Notes under the pieces: generated by a model
The model's database searches: none
The model's input: only the letters and a program-made list of their open reading frames with translations
Told to the model about the DNA's origin: nothing
Origin: Candidatus Ruthia sp. Plio_17_S18
Lineage (GTDB): Bacteria > Pseudomonadota > Gammaproteobacteria > PS1 > Pseudothioglobaceae
Direction of reading: 5' to 3'
Assembly: GCA_021730105.1 (NCBI GenBank)
Contig: CP072538.1
Span: 1-64,000, forward strand
Length of the DNA stretch: 64,000 nt
In this document: piece by piece, positions 40,954-50,692 of the stretch
How positions within the stretch are numbered: the stretch's first letter is position 1
Layout: each line of letters starts with the position of its first letter
Made by a program: the position numbers and the translations under genes

Positions 40954-41838
40954 ATGAACGAACAAGAATATTATGTGTCAAGTGGCACCTATTGGCCTAT
41001 TATCGGCTCAATTGGTGTCGCCACTCTATTTGTAGGTTTTGCTAATCAAATGCATGGTGCTAGTTGGGGCGGGTCAATCATGGCTTTGGGGTTTGCTATT
41101 TTGGTGTTTATGATGTTTGGCTGGTTTGGTCAAGTTGTTAAGGAAAGTACTAGCGGCATGTACAACAGCCAAGTTGATCGCTCATTTCGTTGGGGCATGA
41201 GTTGGTTTATTTTTTCTGAAGTGATGTTTTTTGCCGCCTTTTTTGGGGCGTTATTTTATGCAAGGCAATTATCAGTCCCGTGGCTGGGTGGTGCAGATAA
41301 CAATATGTTCACCCCAGAGTTATGGGACGGTTTTAGTGCAACATGGCAGCAAATTGTCTTTAATACGCCAGGCGCAACGCTACAATCAGGCACGGCGGTT
41401 TCTGTGCCAACACAATTGGTCGATACTTGGGGCTTGCCAGCACTTAACACTGCATTATTATTACTATCAGGTGTTACTTTGACGTTTGCACACCATGCAT
41501 TGCGCGCGGATCATCGTAATAACATTATTGGCTGGTTGGTTGCCACCATTGTTTTAGGCGTTTTATTTTTAGGTTTTCAAATCACCGAGTATGGACACGC
41601 ATATCATGATGGTCTAAAACTAACCTCTGGTATTTACGGATCAACGTTTTATATGCTAACTGGTTTTCATGGTTTTCATGTAACAGTGGGCGTGATTATG
41701 TTAACGGTTATTCTTTATCGTGTGCAAAAAGGACATTTTAGTGCAGACAATCATTTTGGATTTGAAGGCGTTGCTTGGTATTGGCATTTTGTAGATGTGG
41801 TTTGGCTGGGTTTGTTTATCTTCGTATACTGGTTGTAA
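40954..41838 (+). CDS. coxC: Cytochrome c oxidase subunit III
   Basis: Subunit III stabilises the oxidase and its oxygen path. The 294-residue membrane protein has seven spans, with typical RWGMSWFIFSEVMFFAAFFG and TGFHGFHVTVGVIMLTVIL. AAAAAGGGAG lies before the ATG. A strong terminator follows, ending the coxB-coxC transcription unit. Confidence 0.95.
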   Translation: MNEQEYYVSSGTYWPIIGSIGVATLFVGFANQMHGASWGGSIMALGFAILVFMMFGWFGQVVKESTSGMYNSQVDRSFRWGMSWFIFSEVMFFAAFFGALFYARQLSVPWLGGADNNMFTPELWDGFSATWQQIVFNTPGATLQSGTAVSVPTQLVDTWGLPALNTALLLLSGVTLTFAHHALRADHRNNIIGWLVATIVLGVLFLGFQITEYGHAYHDGLKLTSGIYGSTFYMLTGFHGFHVTVGVIMLTVILYRVQKGHFSADNHFGFEGVAWYWHFVDVVWLGLFIFVYWL

Positions 41839-41856
41839 TTAGTTATAGAGTTGAAA

Positions 41857-41880
41857 AAAAGACCCCGTTTGGGGTCTTTT
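41857..41880 (+). terminator. Rho-independent terminator after coxC
   Basis: A perfect 10-bp stem, AAAAGACCCC at 41857-41866 and GGGGTCTTTT at 41871-41880, encloses the loop GTTT. The T-rich 3' arm runs on into TTTTC. It is the clear end of the coxBA-ctaG-coxC unit. Confidence 0.88.
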
Positions 41881-41901
41881 CTTATTACGTAGGAAGTATT
41901 A

Positions 41902-42123
41902 ATGACACAAATTATTATCATTATTATTGTTGCTATTTTAATAGCGCTAGGTTCAGGCTTATTGGGTATGCTTAGAGGCGGGTCATCCGGTTCAGATAAA
42001 ATGTTTAAATCACTAGTGATACGCGTAGCCTTGTCTTTGTTTTTGTTTGTCTTAGTTATGTTTGCCGCATTTATGGGCTGGATAGAACCAAATGCGACTA
42101 TGATGGCTGGTTCCCATACTTAA
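41902..42123 (+). CDS. Twin-span membrane protein (DUF2909)
   Basis: The 73-residue protein has two membrane spans (residues 3-24 and about 40-60) joined by a short loop with MLRGGSSGSDKMFKSLVIRV. This twin-span form and the place between coxC and SURF1 fit DUF2909. The stop is followed directly by the GTG start of the SURF1 gene. Function unknown; probably oxidase assembly. Confidence 0.75.
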   Translation: MTQIIIIIIVAILIALGSGLLGMLRGGSSGSDKMFKSLVIRVALSLFLFVLVMFAAFMGWIEPNATMMAGSHT

Positions 42124-42825
42124 GTGACTAAACGTACCATTTTTATGCCTTCAGTTTTAATACTCTTAAGTATTTATGGGCTAGTGTCGTTAGGATTTTG
42201 GCAGCTTGAGCGTGCTGATGAAAAACGCGCCATTGAGCATGAAGTTGTATTGGCGCAACAAAGCCCAGTCCAGTTAGTAACGAGTGTAGACGAGTTATTA
42301 AGTAAAGAACATTATCAAGTTTTACTAAAAGGTCATTATGACACCAATAAACAGTTTATCTATGACAATCAAATTGTTAAAGGTAACGCTGGTTATTATG
42401 TACTCACGCCATTCGTTTTAAGTGATAAAACTGCTATCTTAGTAAATCGAGGCTTTGTGCCTTGGTATGGAAAGCGCGAGCAATTGGCTGATATCAAACT
42501 AGATAATTTGCCAAGAGCTGTTAAAGTGGGGTTGATTAAGCCTGTTGAGCGCATTAAACTCAAGCAACAATCAATCAAGTCAAATTTTCCGATATTAATC
42601 CAATCTTTGAATTTGGACGAACTGTCTACGCTATCTGATTATCAAATTGTTGCGATGTTGGCACGTCTTGATGTTAAAGCCAGTGATGGTTTTTTTAGGC
42701 AATGGCAACCTTTTTACGGCAGTATCGACAAACATCTAGGCTATGCACTGCAATGGTTTTTAATGGCCTTGGTGTTAGGTATTATTGCCTTAAGATTGTT
42801 GATAAAAAAAAATAAGAAAAATTGA
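42124..42825 (+). CDS. SURF1-family oxidase assembly protein
   Basis: SURF1 helps assemble aa3 oxidase and place haem A. The 233-residue protein has spans at each end and the family motifs GFWQLERADEKRAIEHE and ILVNRGFVPWYGKREQ in the outward domain. It starts with GTG right after the DUF2909 stop. Its stop codon lies inside the FNR site used by the next operon. Confidence 0.88.
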   Translation: MTKRTIFMPSVLILLSIYGLVSLGFWQLERADEKRAIEHEVVLAQQSPVQLVTSVDELLSKEHYQVLLKGHYDTNKQFIYDNQIVKGNAGYYVLTPFVLSDKTAILVNRGFVPWYGKREQLADIKLDNLPRAVKVGLIKPVERIKLKQQSIKSNFPILIQSLNLDELSTLSDYQIVAMLARLDVKASDGFFRQWQPFYGSIDKHLGYALQWFLMALVLGIIALRLLIKKNKKN

Positions 42826-42863
42826 TTTATATCAAGTAACCGTGATACATTTGACTGTATCAT
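42822..42863 (+). promoter_or_regulatory. FNR-type site and promoter of ccoNOQP
   Basis: TTGATTTATATCAA at 42822-42835 is a perfect TTGAT-N4-ATCAA palindrome, the binding site of FNR/ANR, the oxygen-sensing regulator. A -10 like TATCAT lies at 42858-42863; a start near 42870 would put the site centre at -41.5, the standard class II activator position. Low-oxygen activation of cbb3 oxidase by FNR-type proteins is well established in Proteobacteria, so this predicts micro-oxic induction. Confidence 0.85.
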
Positions 42864-42940
42864 AAGCGCTAGTGTAGAATTCAAACCTATTTCTTTTATT
42901 AAAGAATCAGGGTATTAACTAAAAATAAAGAGGACTATTG

Positions 42941-44359
42941 ATGAATTTAACAGAAAAGTATAATTTGGGCGTTGTTAAATGGTTTACCATTATGGCATCT
43001 GTTTACTTAGTGGTAGGTACACTGCTTGGTGTCTACATTGCCTCTGAACTGGCCTTCCCATTTCTTAATGATCTAGGCACAGATTTGCCTTATTTTCAAT
43101 TTGGTCGATTGAGACCCTTGCATACCAATGCTGTTATTTTTGCTTTTGGTGGTTCAGCATTGATGGCATCGGCTTTTTATATTGTACAGCGCACTAACCA
43201 AACCAGCCTTTGGTCCAATAAAATGGCTTGGTTTACGTTCTGGTCATGGAATATAGTGATTGTTTTAGCGGTCATTACGCTGCCTTTAGGCTTAACCCAA
43301 TCTAAGGAGTATGCAGAATTAGAATGGCCGATTGATATCTTAATGACCTTGTCATGGGCTACCTATTTATATAACTTTATTATGACCATTCACATTCGTG
43401 ATCGCAATAAAGTGCCACACGTTTATGTGGCTAACTGGTTCTTTTTGGGCATGATGGTTATGGTTACTTATCTTCATGTGGTTAATAATTTATCCATTCC
43501 AGTGAGTGCGTTCAAATCTTATTCAATTTTCTCTGGCGTACAAGATGCAATGATTCAGTGGTGGTGGGGTCATAATGCTGTTGGTTTTTTCTTAACAGCA
43601 GGGTTTTTAGGTATTATGTATTATTTTGTACCGAAACAGGCTCAGCGCCCCATATATTCTTATCGTTTGTCGGTGATTCATTTTTGGGCGCTGATGTTTG
43701 GTTATGTTTGGTTAGGTGCGCACCACCTTCAATATACAGCATTGCCAGATTGGGCAGGTTCATTGGGTGCAACAATTTCACTAGCCATGATTATCCCATC
43801 ATGGGGTGGCGCACTTAATGGTATCTTGACGTTATCAGGTACTTGGGATCGTTTGCGTGAAGACTACATTTTGCGTTTCTTGATTATGTCTTTAGCATTT
43901 TATGCCATGAGTACATTTGAAGGTCCAGTGATGGCAGCAAAGACAGTTAATGCCTTGTCACATTACACAGATTGGACGATTGGTCATGTGCATTCTGGTG
44001 CATTGGGTTGGAATATTATGGTGGCAGCAGGTGCGATGTATCATATGATTGAGAAAATCTATAATGTGAAAATGTCACAAAAACTCTTAGGTATTCATTT
44101 CTGGGTGCATACGATTGGCACGGTGGTTTATATTGTGGCGATGTGGGTATCAGGCATCATGCAAGGCTTGATGTGGAGAGCATATGATGAGTACGGTACA
44201 TTGGCTTATACGTTTGCCGAATCAGTATCAGCCATGCATCCTTATTATGTCATGAGAGCTGCAGGCGGTGCATTGGTATTAATAGGGGCGATTATCATGC
44301 TAATTAATATTGTGACAACCATTCGTAGATCAGGCGCTGGTCAAACGGCTAACGCATAA
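42941..44359 (+). CDS. ccoN: cbb3 oxidase subunit I (CcoN)
   Basis: CcoN is the haem-copper subunit of the high-affinity cbb3 oxidase. The 472-residue membrane protein has typical CcoN sequence: [18 protein letters not shown] with an axial histidine near the start and [18 protein letters not shown] carrying the CuB region. AGAGGA lies 6 bases before the ATG at 42941. It lies behind an FNR-type site, and is the first of ccoNOQP. Confidence 0.96.
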   Translation: MNLTEKYNLGVVKWFTIMASVYLVVGTLLGVYIASELAFPFLNDLGTDLPYFQFGRLRPLHTNAVIFAFGGSALMASAFYIVQRTNQTSLWSNKMAWFTFWSWNIVIVLAVITLPLGLTQSKEYAELEWPIDILMTLSWATYLYNFIMTIHIRDRNKVPHVYVANWFFLGMMVMVTYLHVVNNLSIPVSAFKSYSIFSGVQDAMIQWWWGHNAVGFFLTAGFLGIMYYFVPKQAQRPIYSYRLSVIHFWALMFGYVWLGAHHLQYTALPDWAGSLGATISLAMIIPSWGGALNGILTLSGTWDRLREDYILRFLIMSLAFYAMSTFEGPVMAAKTVNALSHYTDWTIGHVHSGALGWNIMVAAGAMYHMIEKIYNVKMSQKLLGIHFWVHTIGTVVYIVAMWVSGIMQGLMWRAYDEYGTLAYTFAESVSAMHPYYVMRAAGGALVLIGAIIMLINIVTTIRRSGAGQTANA

Positions 44360-44373
44360 AGAAGGAACGGATT

Positions 44374-45105
44374 ATGGCAAATAAAAACGTAAAAGAAAGT
44401 TTACAAGTTAAGCTAGAAAAGAATATTTTTGGCATGTATTTGTTTATGGCATTATCATTGTCGTTAGCAGGTATTGTAGAAATTGTTCCTTTGTTTACCA
44501 ATCCTGAAGCGGTCAAGGACGAAGTGATTGCAGCTGACGGCAGTATAAAAAGTTTATTATGGCTTCGTTCTGAAGGACAAGCGCTGTCTGATTGGAAATA
44601 TGGTGATGGTGTAAGGCCCTTAACCGCTTTAGAATTGGCAGGTCGTGATATTTATCAGCGCGAAGGTTGTTATTTATGTCATTCACAAATGATACGTCCA
44701 TTTAGAGATGAAAAAGAGCGCTATGGCCATTTCTCTTTAGCGGTAGAGTCAAAGTATGACCACCCATTTCAGTGGGGCTCTAAAAGAACAGGCCCTGATT
44801 TAGCGCGCGTTGGCGGTAAATATTCCGATGAATGGCATATTTTGCATTTACGTCATCCACAAGCGGTTGTGCCAGAATCAGTCATGCCAAAATATCGTTT
44901 TTTAGAAAGCGCTTTGGTTGATGGTGAAACAATTGCCACACATATGAGCGGCTTGTCTAAAGTCGGCGTGTCTTATACGCAAGCAGATATTGCACAAGCA
45001 CCAGCTTCTGTTGAAGGCAAGAATGAAATGGATGCAATGGTGGCTTATTTGCAATCTTTAGGTAATATGATTAAATTTGAAGACGGTGTTACTTACAGAG
45101 AATAA
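44374..45105 (+). CDS. ccoO: cbb3 oxidase subunit II (CcoO)
   Basis: CcoO is the monohaem cytochrome c subunit of cbb3 oxidase. The 243-residue protein has one N-terminal span and the haem site CYLCH at 99-103 within [20 protein letters not shown], the family signature. GAAGGA lies before the ATG. The stop overlaps the ccoQ start. Confidence 0.95.
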   Translation: MANKNVKESLQVKLEKNIFGMYLFMALSLSLAGIVEIVPLFTNPEAVKDEVIAADGSIKSLLWLRSEGQALSDWKYGDGVRPLTALELAGRDIYQREGCYLCHSQMIRPFRDEKERYGHFSLAVESKYDHPFQWGSKRTGPDLARVGGKYSDEWHILHLRHPQAVVPESVMPKYRFLESALVDGETIATHMSGLSKVGVSYTQADIAQAPASVEGKNEMDAMVAYLQSLGNMIKFEDGVTYRE

Positions 45106-45245
45106 TGACTTTAGTTGACAAAATTGGTGCTGTTGTGGCGATTGTTATATTTGTGTTATTAGCGATTGCTTATTTTTACGCTTTTAGACCAAAAAATAAG
45201 CAAAAATTTGAAGACCTGCGCAACTTTGTAAATGACAAAGATTGA
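45105..45245 (+). CDS. ccoQ: cbb3 oxidase small subunit CcoQ
   Basis: A 46-residue protein starts on the ATG overlapping the ccoO stop (TAATG). It has a single span (VVAIVIFVLLAIAYFYAFRP) and a charged tail (KNKQKFEDLRN), the layout of CcoQ, which stabilises the complex. Its place between ccoO and ccoP makes the call firm. Confidence 0.88.
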   Translation: MTLVDKIGAVVAIVIFVLLAIAYFYAFRPKNKQKFEDLRNFVNDKD

Positions 45246-45265
45246 GTTAAGAGGATAAAAAGATA

Positions 45266-46168
45266 ATGAGTGAACATAAAAATCCATTCCCAGGTGAGAA
45301 TAATACAGGGCATTTTTGGGACGAAGAAAACGACATTAGAGAGCTAAATAATCGCCCGCCAAGATGGTACATGCTGTCTTTATATATTGGTACACTTGCT
45401 ATTGTGGTTTACACACTGTACTACCCAACCATTCCTTGGTTTGGTGAGCACAACAAAGGCTTTGCCAATTGGACACAAATTAGCGAAATGAACGAAAGTG
45501 TTGCTCAATTAGAGACTTATCGTGAAAAAAGATTTGCCGATACTGAAAAAGCCATTACTGAAAAATCATTAGAAGAAATTGTACTTGATGGTGAGTTAAG
45601 AACTTATGCCATTAAGACAGCTAAAGTTTTATTTGGCGATAATTGTGCAGCTTGTCATGGTGCAGCCGGTCAAGGAAATGTAGGCTTTCCTGTTTTGGCT
45701 GATGATGATTGGCTATACGGCGGTAAGTTAGCACAAATTAGCACAACCATTGCTAACGGCCGCAAAGGCAATATGCCGGCACGCATGTTGGGCATCTCAG
45801 ATGCTGATGCAAGTACACTGGCCACTTTTTTAATTGAAACAGGTAAGGGTAAAAATGGCAATCCTGATCCAGCTTCTAAGGCCTTATATATGAGCAAGGG
45901 CTGCATTGCTTGTCATGGTCCTGATATGAAAGGCAATCAGTTATTAGGTAGTGCCAATCTAAGTGATGGTATTTATCGCTTTAAAGCAGACGACCAGCAC
46001 GCATCAGTCGTGCGTACAATCTTGCATGGTGTGGGCCAAGTAAGTGATCCATTAACGCAAGACGCTGTTATGCCAGCATTTGGTCATTCAAGTGTTATTG
46101 ATACTGTTCAAATTAAAAAACTTACTGTTTATGTGCACCAATTAGGTGGCGGTGTTGCCGTTCAATAA
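45266..46168 (+). CDS. ccoP: cbb3 oxidase subunit III (CcoP)
   Basis: CcoP is the dihaem cytochrome c subunit that receives electrons. The 300-residue protein has an N-terminal span (about 34-53) and two haem sites, CAACH at 127-131 and CIACH at 213-217. The N-terminus, NTGHFWDEENDIRELNNRPP, is typical of the family. A terminator follows at once. Confidence 0.95.
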   Translation: MSEHKNPFPGENNTGHFWDEENDIRELNNRPPRWYMLSLYIGTLAIVVYTLYYPTIPWFGEHNKGFANWTQISEMNESVAQLETYREKRFADTEKAITEKSLEEIVLDGELRTYAIKTAKVLFGDNCAACHGAAGQGNVGFPVLADDDWLYGGKLAQISTTIANGRKGNMPARMLGISDADASTLATFLIETGKGKNGNPDPASKALYMSKGCIACHGPDMKGNQLLGSANLSDGIYRFKADDQHASVVRTILHGVGQVSDPLTQDAVMPAFGHSSVIDTVQIKKLTVYVHQLGGGVAVQ

Positions 46169-46175
46169 AACACTT

Positions 46176-46205
46176 AACGCCTCTACTATGAGGCGTTTTT
46201 TATTT
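46176..46205 (+). terminator. Rho-independent terminator after ccoP
   Basis: AACGCCTC (46176-46183) and GAGGCGTT (46190-46197) form an 8-bp stem with loop TACTAT, followed by a T-rich tract. It ends the ccoNOQP unit. Confidence 0.85.
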
Positions 46206-46230
46206 TTAAATTATTTATTAGCTTTGTAGG

Positions 46231-46236
46231 TATAAT
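46231..46236 (+). promoter_or_regulatory. -10 box before tRNA-Thr
   Basis: A perfect TATAAT lies 12 bases before the tRNA, in the setting GGTATAAT that is also seen before tRNA-Phe and gyrB. The -35 region is weak. It follows the ccoP terminator, so the tRNA has its own promoter. Confidence 0.55.
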
Positions 46237-46248
46237 TCCCCCTTTAAT

Positions 46249-46324
46249 GCCGAAGTAGCACAGTTGGTAGTGCAACTGATTTGTAATCAGTAGGTCGCCA
46301 GTTCGAGTCCGGCCTTCGGCACCA
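46249..46324 (+). tRNA. tRNA-Thr (anticodon TGT)
   Basis: A full cloverleaf of 76 bases with an encoded CCA end. The acceptor stem pairs GCCGAAG (46249-46255) with CTTCGGC (46314-46320); the anticodon stem ACTGA/TCAGT encloses loop TTTGTAA with anticodon TGT, reading ACA. The T-loop GTTCGAGTC is normal. Confidence 0.93.
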
Positions 46325-46650
46325 TATCAAGTCTAAACTAATAATAACCACAGTTTCTACATCATATAGGTTGATAGCAATCCTGCAAAAAGCAAAGAAT
46401 GGTTATTCATTGCTGATTAAATGCAAGGTCAGCTCTTTTGACAACCGCTTCATCAGGCCCATCAAAATAATGCACCTATTTGAGCATTTGCTTGTGATGA
46501 TAAGCGGCTTTTTCTTTGTTGTCTTGTTTAATATAAATAAGGCATTAACGGAAAATCCAGTTAGCGCCAATATAAAAGCCAAGCATAAATAGTGCGTTAG
46601 TAAGTCTGTCTTATTAAGCAGACTGTAAGCAGATTTAACAGTGAGTGCAA
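46325..46650. other. Unassigned sequence, probably decayed
   Basis: No intact gene is seen. Short hydrophobic frames occur on both strands (for example a frame with LFEHLLVMISGFFFVVLFNI on the plus strand), but none has a convincing start or family match. It lies next to the broken O-antigen ligase-like frame, so it is probably the worn-down tail of that gene. Confidence 0.4.
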
Positions 46651-47037
46651 CTAGCCATAGTAAAAACCAAGCAATAATACTTGAGACGGCATAAAAAACA
46701 ATTTTTTAACTGTATTTTCATACAGCATAAACATCAAGGCAAGTGGCAAGGTCATTACTAGAAAATGCGCGGCCATGTTTTTATTGCCAAAGGTTGAAGC
46801 AGGTGGTATCGCTTGTCTAATAAAGGACTGAATTTCAATATGATGAGGAAAATAATATTGGATTAGCTCCATAATACTCACCAGTACCACAACAAAAACA
46901 ATGGAGAGTAAAAAGTGCTTAATTTCAAATTCGTTGTTAAAATTATTCACCACTAAGAACAGTGCTAACCCCATTAGCAAATACTGAGTGATAAAATATT
47001 GTGCAGAATAAGTATCTATCAAGTACATAAACCCCAA
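46651..47037 (-). pseudogene. Fragment of O-antigen ligase-like protein
   Basis: A 128-residue minus-strand frame has four or so membrane spans and the segment PPASTFGNKNMAAHFLVMTL, which resembles the Wzy/WaaL/PglL ligase pattern of glycine, asparagine and aromatic residues between spans. Proteins of this group are 400-600 residues, so this is a fragment; it ends abruptly and has no matching C-terminal half. PglL-type enzymes glycosylate pilins, which fits the pilus remains beside it. The subfamily is not certain. Confidence 0.55.
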
Positions 47038-47063
47038 TTCACACTAAGCAATAAAGCCAATAA

Positions 47064-47433
47064 TTGGAAAATAAAATTGGGTTTGAACAACTTCAAACCC
47101 TGGTTCATTGTCTTGTTTCAAGCCCAAAGTCAACGTTGGTTAAAATTAATACGACTTTGGTAGAAGAAACTCAAAATTACACTTACAAAGCGTTTGACTA
47201 CAGGCACACGCTGATGCTAAAAGCAACCATTGCATTAAGTGCAGAAAGGTTTTTTGCGTGCATTGCTTGAAAAGATCTTGCCGGGCTGGAAAGTGAAGGC
47301 GCCCAAGCAGTTAAGACTGATAAAAATTGATTCAGTCATACAAACCACACGCAAACAAGCAGTAAATGATGTGCTTAGTCAAGTGAAAGCACAGGCTAAT
47401 TTTTATGAGAAGATCAGTCCAACCCTATTCTAG
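47064..47433 (+). pseudogene. Unidentified broken gene
   Basis: Two overlapping frames (residues such as KAFDYRHTLMLKATIALSAE, then RALLEKILPGWKVKAPKQL and QAVNDVLSQVKAQANFYEK) look like parts of one protein joined by a frameshift around 47245. I do not recognise the family. It lies between the ligase-like fragment and a secretin pseudogene and is probably part of the same lost surface-structure cluster. Confidence 0.4.
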
Positions 47434-47439
47434 TTACTT

Positions 47440-48648
47440 ATGAAAACTAATATTCTAATATTGCTTGTAAAGCGTTTTTCGATTTTATTAATGGTTTGAC
47501 TGAGTGCTTGCACTTGGGATGATTTTAGGCTTAATGCACTGAATCAAATTGACCAAAAGGCTAAGAACAGCGTGGAAGAGCTTTCCCCTGAATTTAATCA
47601 TTCGCACCGTAGAAGCTATATTAGCGTCACCACAACGCAAAATGCCATGTTGGAACATATCATATCGCACCTACCGGTTGGTAATATTAGCTTTTAAGCT
47701 GATATTACCAAAAGCTTATACTGTGGCAGAAGATGTCCAAGTTAATATTGATTCAACAGTAGATGTTGCAATTGACAACATGACTTATAAATAATACTTT
47801 GAACTGTTGCCTTCTAAAACAGGTTATCTAATTTCACTTACAAATGATAATAACATCACCATTTCATCAGCAGATTATAAGCGCTGTAATGTGGCAGCAT
47901 TGGTTTCAATGCCTTATGTAGACTGCAATGCAAAAGCAGGCAGTGCAGGTGGTTCTAGTTCACTTAAATTTGAAAAAAGTGACGAAAAATTGTTAGAAGG
48001 ATTAAAGGAAATTTTAGGCGGCTCAGGTGTTATTGTTGACAACCGTCGCTTGGGCGAAATTTACTCCTTAGGCGAATCACAAAAATTAATTGCTGCTGAT
48101 AAGTGGATGCAGCGCATTATTGCTAGTAGTCAAAGGCAAATTTTGCTGGATGTGGCCGTGCTAGAAGTTTCTGTGGATGGTGTGTTGCTAATGGTCTCAA
48201 TTGGAAAACTATTTATGATGAAGGCGGCTCTTCATAATTTAGTATAGAGTGTGTTGCTAATCAAACATTAACACCAACCATTAAAACTATTGATGTGGGT
48301 ATTAATATTGCCGTGACAGCGCGACTTTTGGACAATAATGAAATAGCTAGTAGAGGTGGGGTGCCAGTCATTAGCTAGCTACAACCATTAGAAACACTCT
48401 TTATTGATGCTGGTGGCAATGCTATTAAAACACCTAGAATTGCCTTACAAGAACTTTCCACTCAAGTCATTACCAAATCAGGACAGCCGATTCATTTGGG
48501 TGGCTTGATTACTGAAAAAATAGTTGAGCCTGCTTCAAATGTTCCAGGGGCAATAGGGCGAATTTTTAATTTGCTTTTTCAAAGCGTGGAAACATAACTT
48601 GAGAAAAAAGAAATTTTGTTGATTATTATCACACCAACTGAAGTTTAA
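47440..48648 (+). pseudogene. Secretin remnant (MshL/PilQ/GspD type)
   Basis: Secretins form the outer-membrane ring for type IV pili or type II secretion. Fragments in order: a lipoprotein-like start (ILLMV, stop, LSACTWDDF), LPSKTGYLISLTNDN, GGSGVIVDNRRLGEIYSLG with an N1-type domain, QILLDVAVLEVSVDGV, and the secretin signature TPRIALQELSTQVITKSGQP followed by IHLGGLITEK and a tail LLIIITPTEV. At least three frameshifts and several in-frame stops break it. The lipobox and size match MshL of MSHA pili best. Confidence 0.85.
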
Positions 48649-49060
48649 ATCCTGATTTTATGGCTTATTTGGCTAATCAAACCGTTGCAATAGCCAATAA
48701 AAAAGTATTATTGCTATTGAACAATTATGGTCCAAAAAATAGAAACAGCCTTGTCACACAAGGGTTTTCTTTTTTTGTTCATCATTCGGAACTACACGTT
48801 ATCAGAAAGGCACACCCTAAGCGAGACATCTATGGGTTTTGGCAGTTGATATTTTTATCTAAGCAAATTGAGTTAAGTAAGGGCAGTGGATTTTTTGTTG
48901 TTTATAAAGAAAACAAGTGACACAGATGGTTTTTTTCTTTACTACAGTCGGGTTAAATCAGAGTTTGTTACAGGTACTGTTATTAATAACAGTACGATTG
49001 GTGCTTTTGCGCAAGATTGGTCTACTGCAAGTATTGTACGTCTAAATATTGAGTTAATTA
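48649..49060 (+). other. Broken frames, possibly MshI/PilM-like
   Basis: Two short plus-strand frames are seen. The first holds LLLLNNYGPKNRNSLVTQGF; the second holds SDTDGFFLYYSRVKSEFVTG and DWSTASIVRLN. The second might be the start of a pilus-assembly ATPase-fold protein of the PilM/MshI type, judged by position before a PilN-like piece, but the sequence alone is not enough. Nothing in this stretch looks functional. Confidence 0.3.
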
Positions 49061-49372
49061 ATGATACTATTGCCTGTTGAAAAGCAGCTACTTAAACAAA
49101 AACTTTATCAAAAAGTTGCTTTGCAGAATGTCGCTGTGATTAGTGTTGTTGCCTCTGTTTTCTTTTTCTCACACGAGTTATTTTTTGATGCGGCTAATGA
49201 GCAAAAAACAACTGACTAAAAAACTAAGACAGCACCCAACTGCGCTTCGCCTTGCCCAACAAGCGCTTAAAAAATTACAACAAACTAGAATGACACAAAC
49301 CATATCAGCAGAACCGCCACAATTATTGCAATCGCTTTCTATACACCTCGGGGCTTAAAATTGAATTGTCAT
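49061..49372 (+). pseudogene. PilN/MshI-like fragment
   Basis: A frame from the ATG at 49061 reads MILLPVEKQLLKQKLYQKVA, then a membrane span (VISVVASVFFFSHELF), the layout of PilN-type pilus-assembly proteins. It stops after EQKTTD at 49219, while another frame carries on with RQHPTALRLAQQALKKLQQT and ends near 49358. The protein is therefore broken. Confidence 0.5.
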
Positions 49373-49378
49373 TAGAAT

Positions 49379-49963
49379 AAAACAAGCTGTCAATGAATTT
49401 TGACCGCCTGAGTCCTTGGGTGTCCATGTTGTCTGATGAGATTTTTCAAATTGATCAAGACAAAAATAACAAAGTGAGCATACGTTGGCCAAAATAAAAG
49501 CAGCATTGTAAGAAAAGTTATTAGATCCCAATAATTGGGTTTATCTCAGTGGCGTTATGCCTGTTGTTCTAGCAATTACTTGGCTTACTTACACAGCGGA
49601 TGCTAATTATGATAAATTAAACAAGTTGGAAAAAAGAATTCAATCAGCAACAATACAAAAACAAGGTGTTAATCAATTCATTCAAAGTTGGCAGCACAAG
49701 AAACGTTTGCCTCTTTTGGAAGGTAGATTAGAATACGCCCAGCTTTATTTTGGCTTGTACGATTTAAATTTAACCATTGAGGATAAGATAAGACCAGCAA
49801 CGGTATTTATCAAAACGTTATTATTAATGGTAAAGCGGCTAGTATTTTACTAGCTGTGCATGCTTTGGACACTATTAAGCCGCCCATTGAGTATAAAAAT
49901 ATTGCCATTGAAGATGAGGCGGCAGCATTACATTTGATTATTTTAGGGATGAATCATGAGTAG
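49379..49963 (+). pseudogene. PilO/MshJ-like fragment
   Basis: Pieces of one protein are spread over frames: FDRLSPWVSMLSDEIFQID, then LDPNNWVYLSGVMPVVLAIT with a membrane span, NYDKLNKLEKRIQSATIQKQ coiled-coil-like sequence, and a last part with NGKAASILLAVHALDTIKPP. Stops and shifts separate them. The membrane span plus coiled coil resembles PilO or MshJ, but the call depends on context. Its last codons overlap the start of the next frame. Confidence 0.5.
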
Positions 49964-50342
49964 TATAAAAATAATATTAAGCATATCTGTATTGGTGTCA
50001 AGTTGTGGTGTGCTTGCAAAACTTAATGTTGATGGTGAGATAGAAAAGCTGCGTTCACAATATAAAAAAAAGTGAAAACAAAACAACATCATTAAAACAC
50101 TAAATGCAGAGCAAGAGTTAATTAATTCTTATGTGGCTATTGTGGCGGCTCGTCGACAGTGCGATAAACTGGGCGTAGACTGTAAAACAAGACAAGAAAT
50201 AAAAAGCATATAAAAGCAATTGATTAATATATAGGAGAAACAAGTCCTTATTAATGCCTGTGTTGATTTAGACAAAACCAAAGCACGGTGTAAGCGATTG
50301 GGTATTGATTGTGAGATGGGCAAAAAGAAGAAAAAAGCGTGA
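49956..50342 (+). pseudogene. Lipoprotein-like gene with three in-frame stops
   Basis: One reading frame of 129 codons starts with a lipoprotein signal (MSSIKIILSISVLVSSCGVL; lipobox VSSC). It holds stops at TGA, TAA and TAG but never changes frame. After them come two related units with paired cysteines, ARRQCDKLGVDCKTRQ and TKARCKRLGIDCEMGK, each preceded by a LIN-type segment. This is a decayed gene, probably of the lost pilus cluster (the place where MshK-like lipoproteins occur). I cannot name the family. Confidence 0.5.
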
Positions 50343-50692
50343 GCATAAAGCCTGGAAAAGTGCTAGGTTTGCCAAAATTACTTGGCTATTTCGACAATAA
50401 GGTTTTATTTGCTAACGGCAAAGGCGATGTTACATTATACCAAGTGGATGATGAAGCTTCATGGACTGCTGCTGGTGGCAACTATTAAGGTCAGGGCTAT
50501 ATTATTGGTTCAGATGCAACAAATGCTCGAGCTGCCAACCAAACACCAGCAGGTGTTGGCGCTACAGTATTCGCAAATGTTGTTCTTACTAATTCCGGTG
50601 CAGCTGCTGGCGTAACTACTGGTGGTGCTCACACTTTAAATGCTGCTGCTGGTCGATATATTGAAATGATGTATGTTATGCTTCGTCCATAA
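50339..50692 (+). pseudogene. Broken gene, one in-frame stop, unknown
   Basis: A frame of 118 codons begins with a GTG overlapping the previous stop. It reads KPGKVLGLPKLLGYFDNKVL, has one TAA at 50486-50488, then continues QGYIIGSDATNARAANQTPA and GVTTGGAHTLNAAAGRYIEM to its end. The alanine- and glycine-rich second half differs in composition from nearby genes. It could be a pilin-like or outer-surface protein, but I recognise no motif. It is noted as unknown. Confidence 0.45.
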
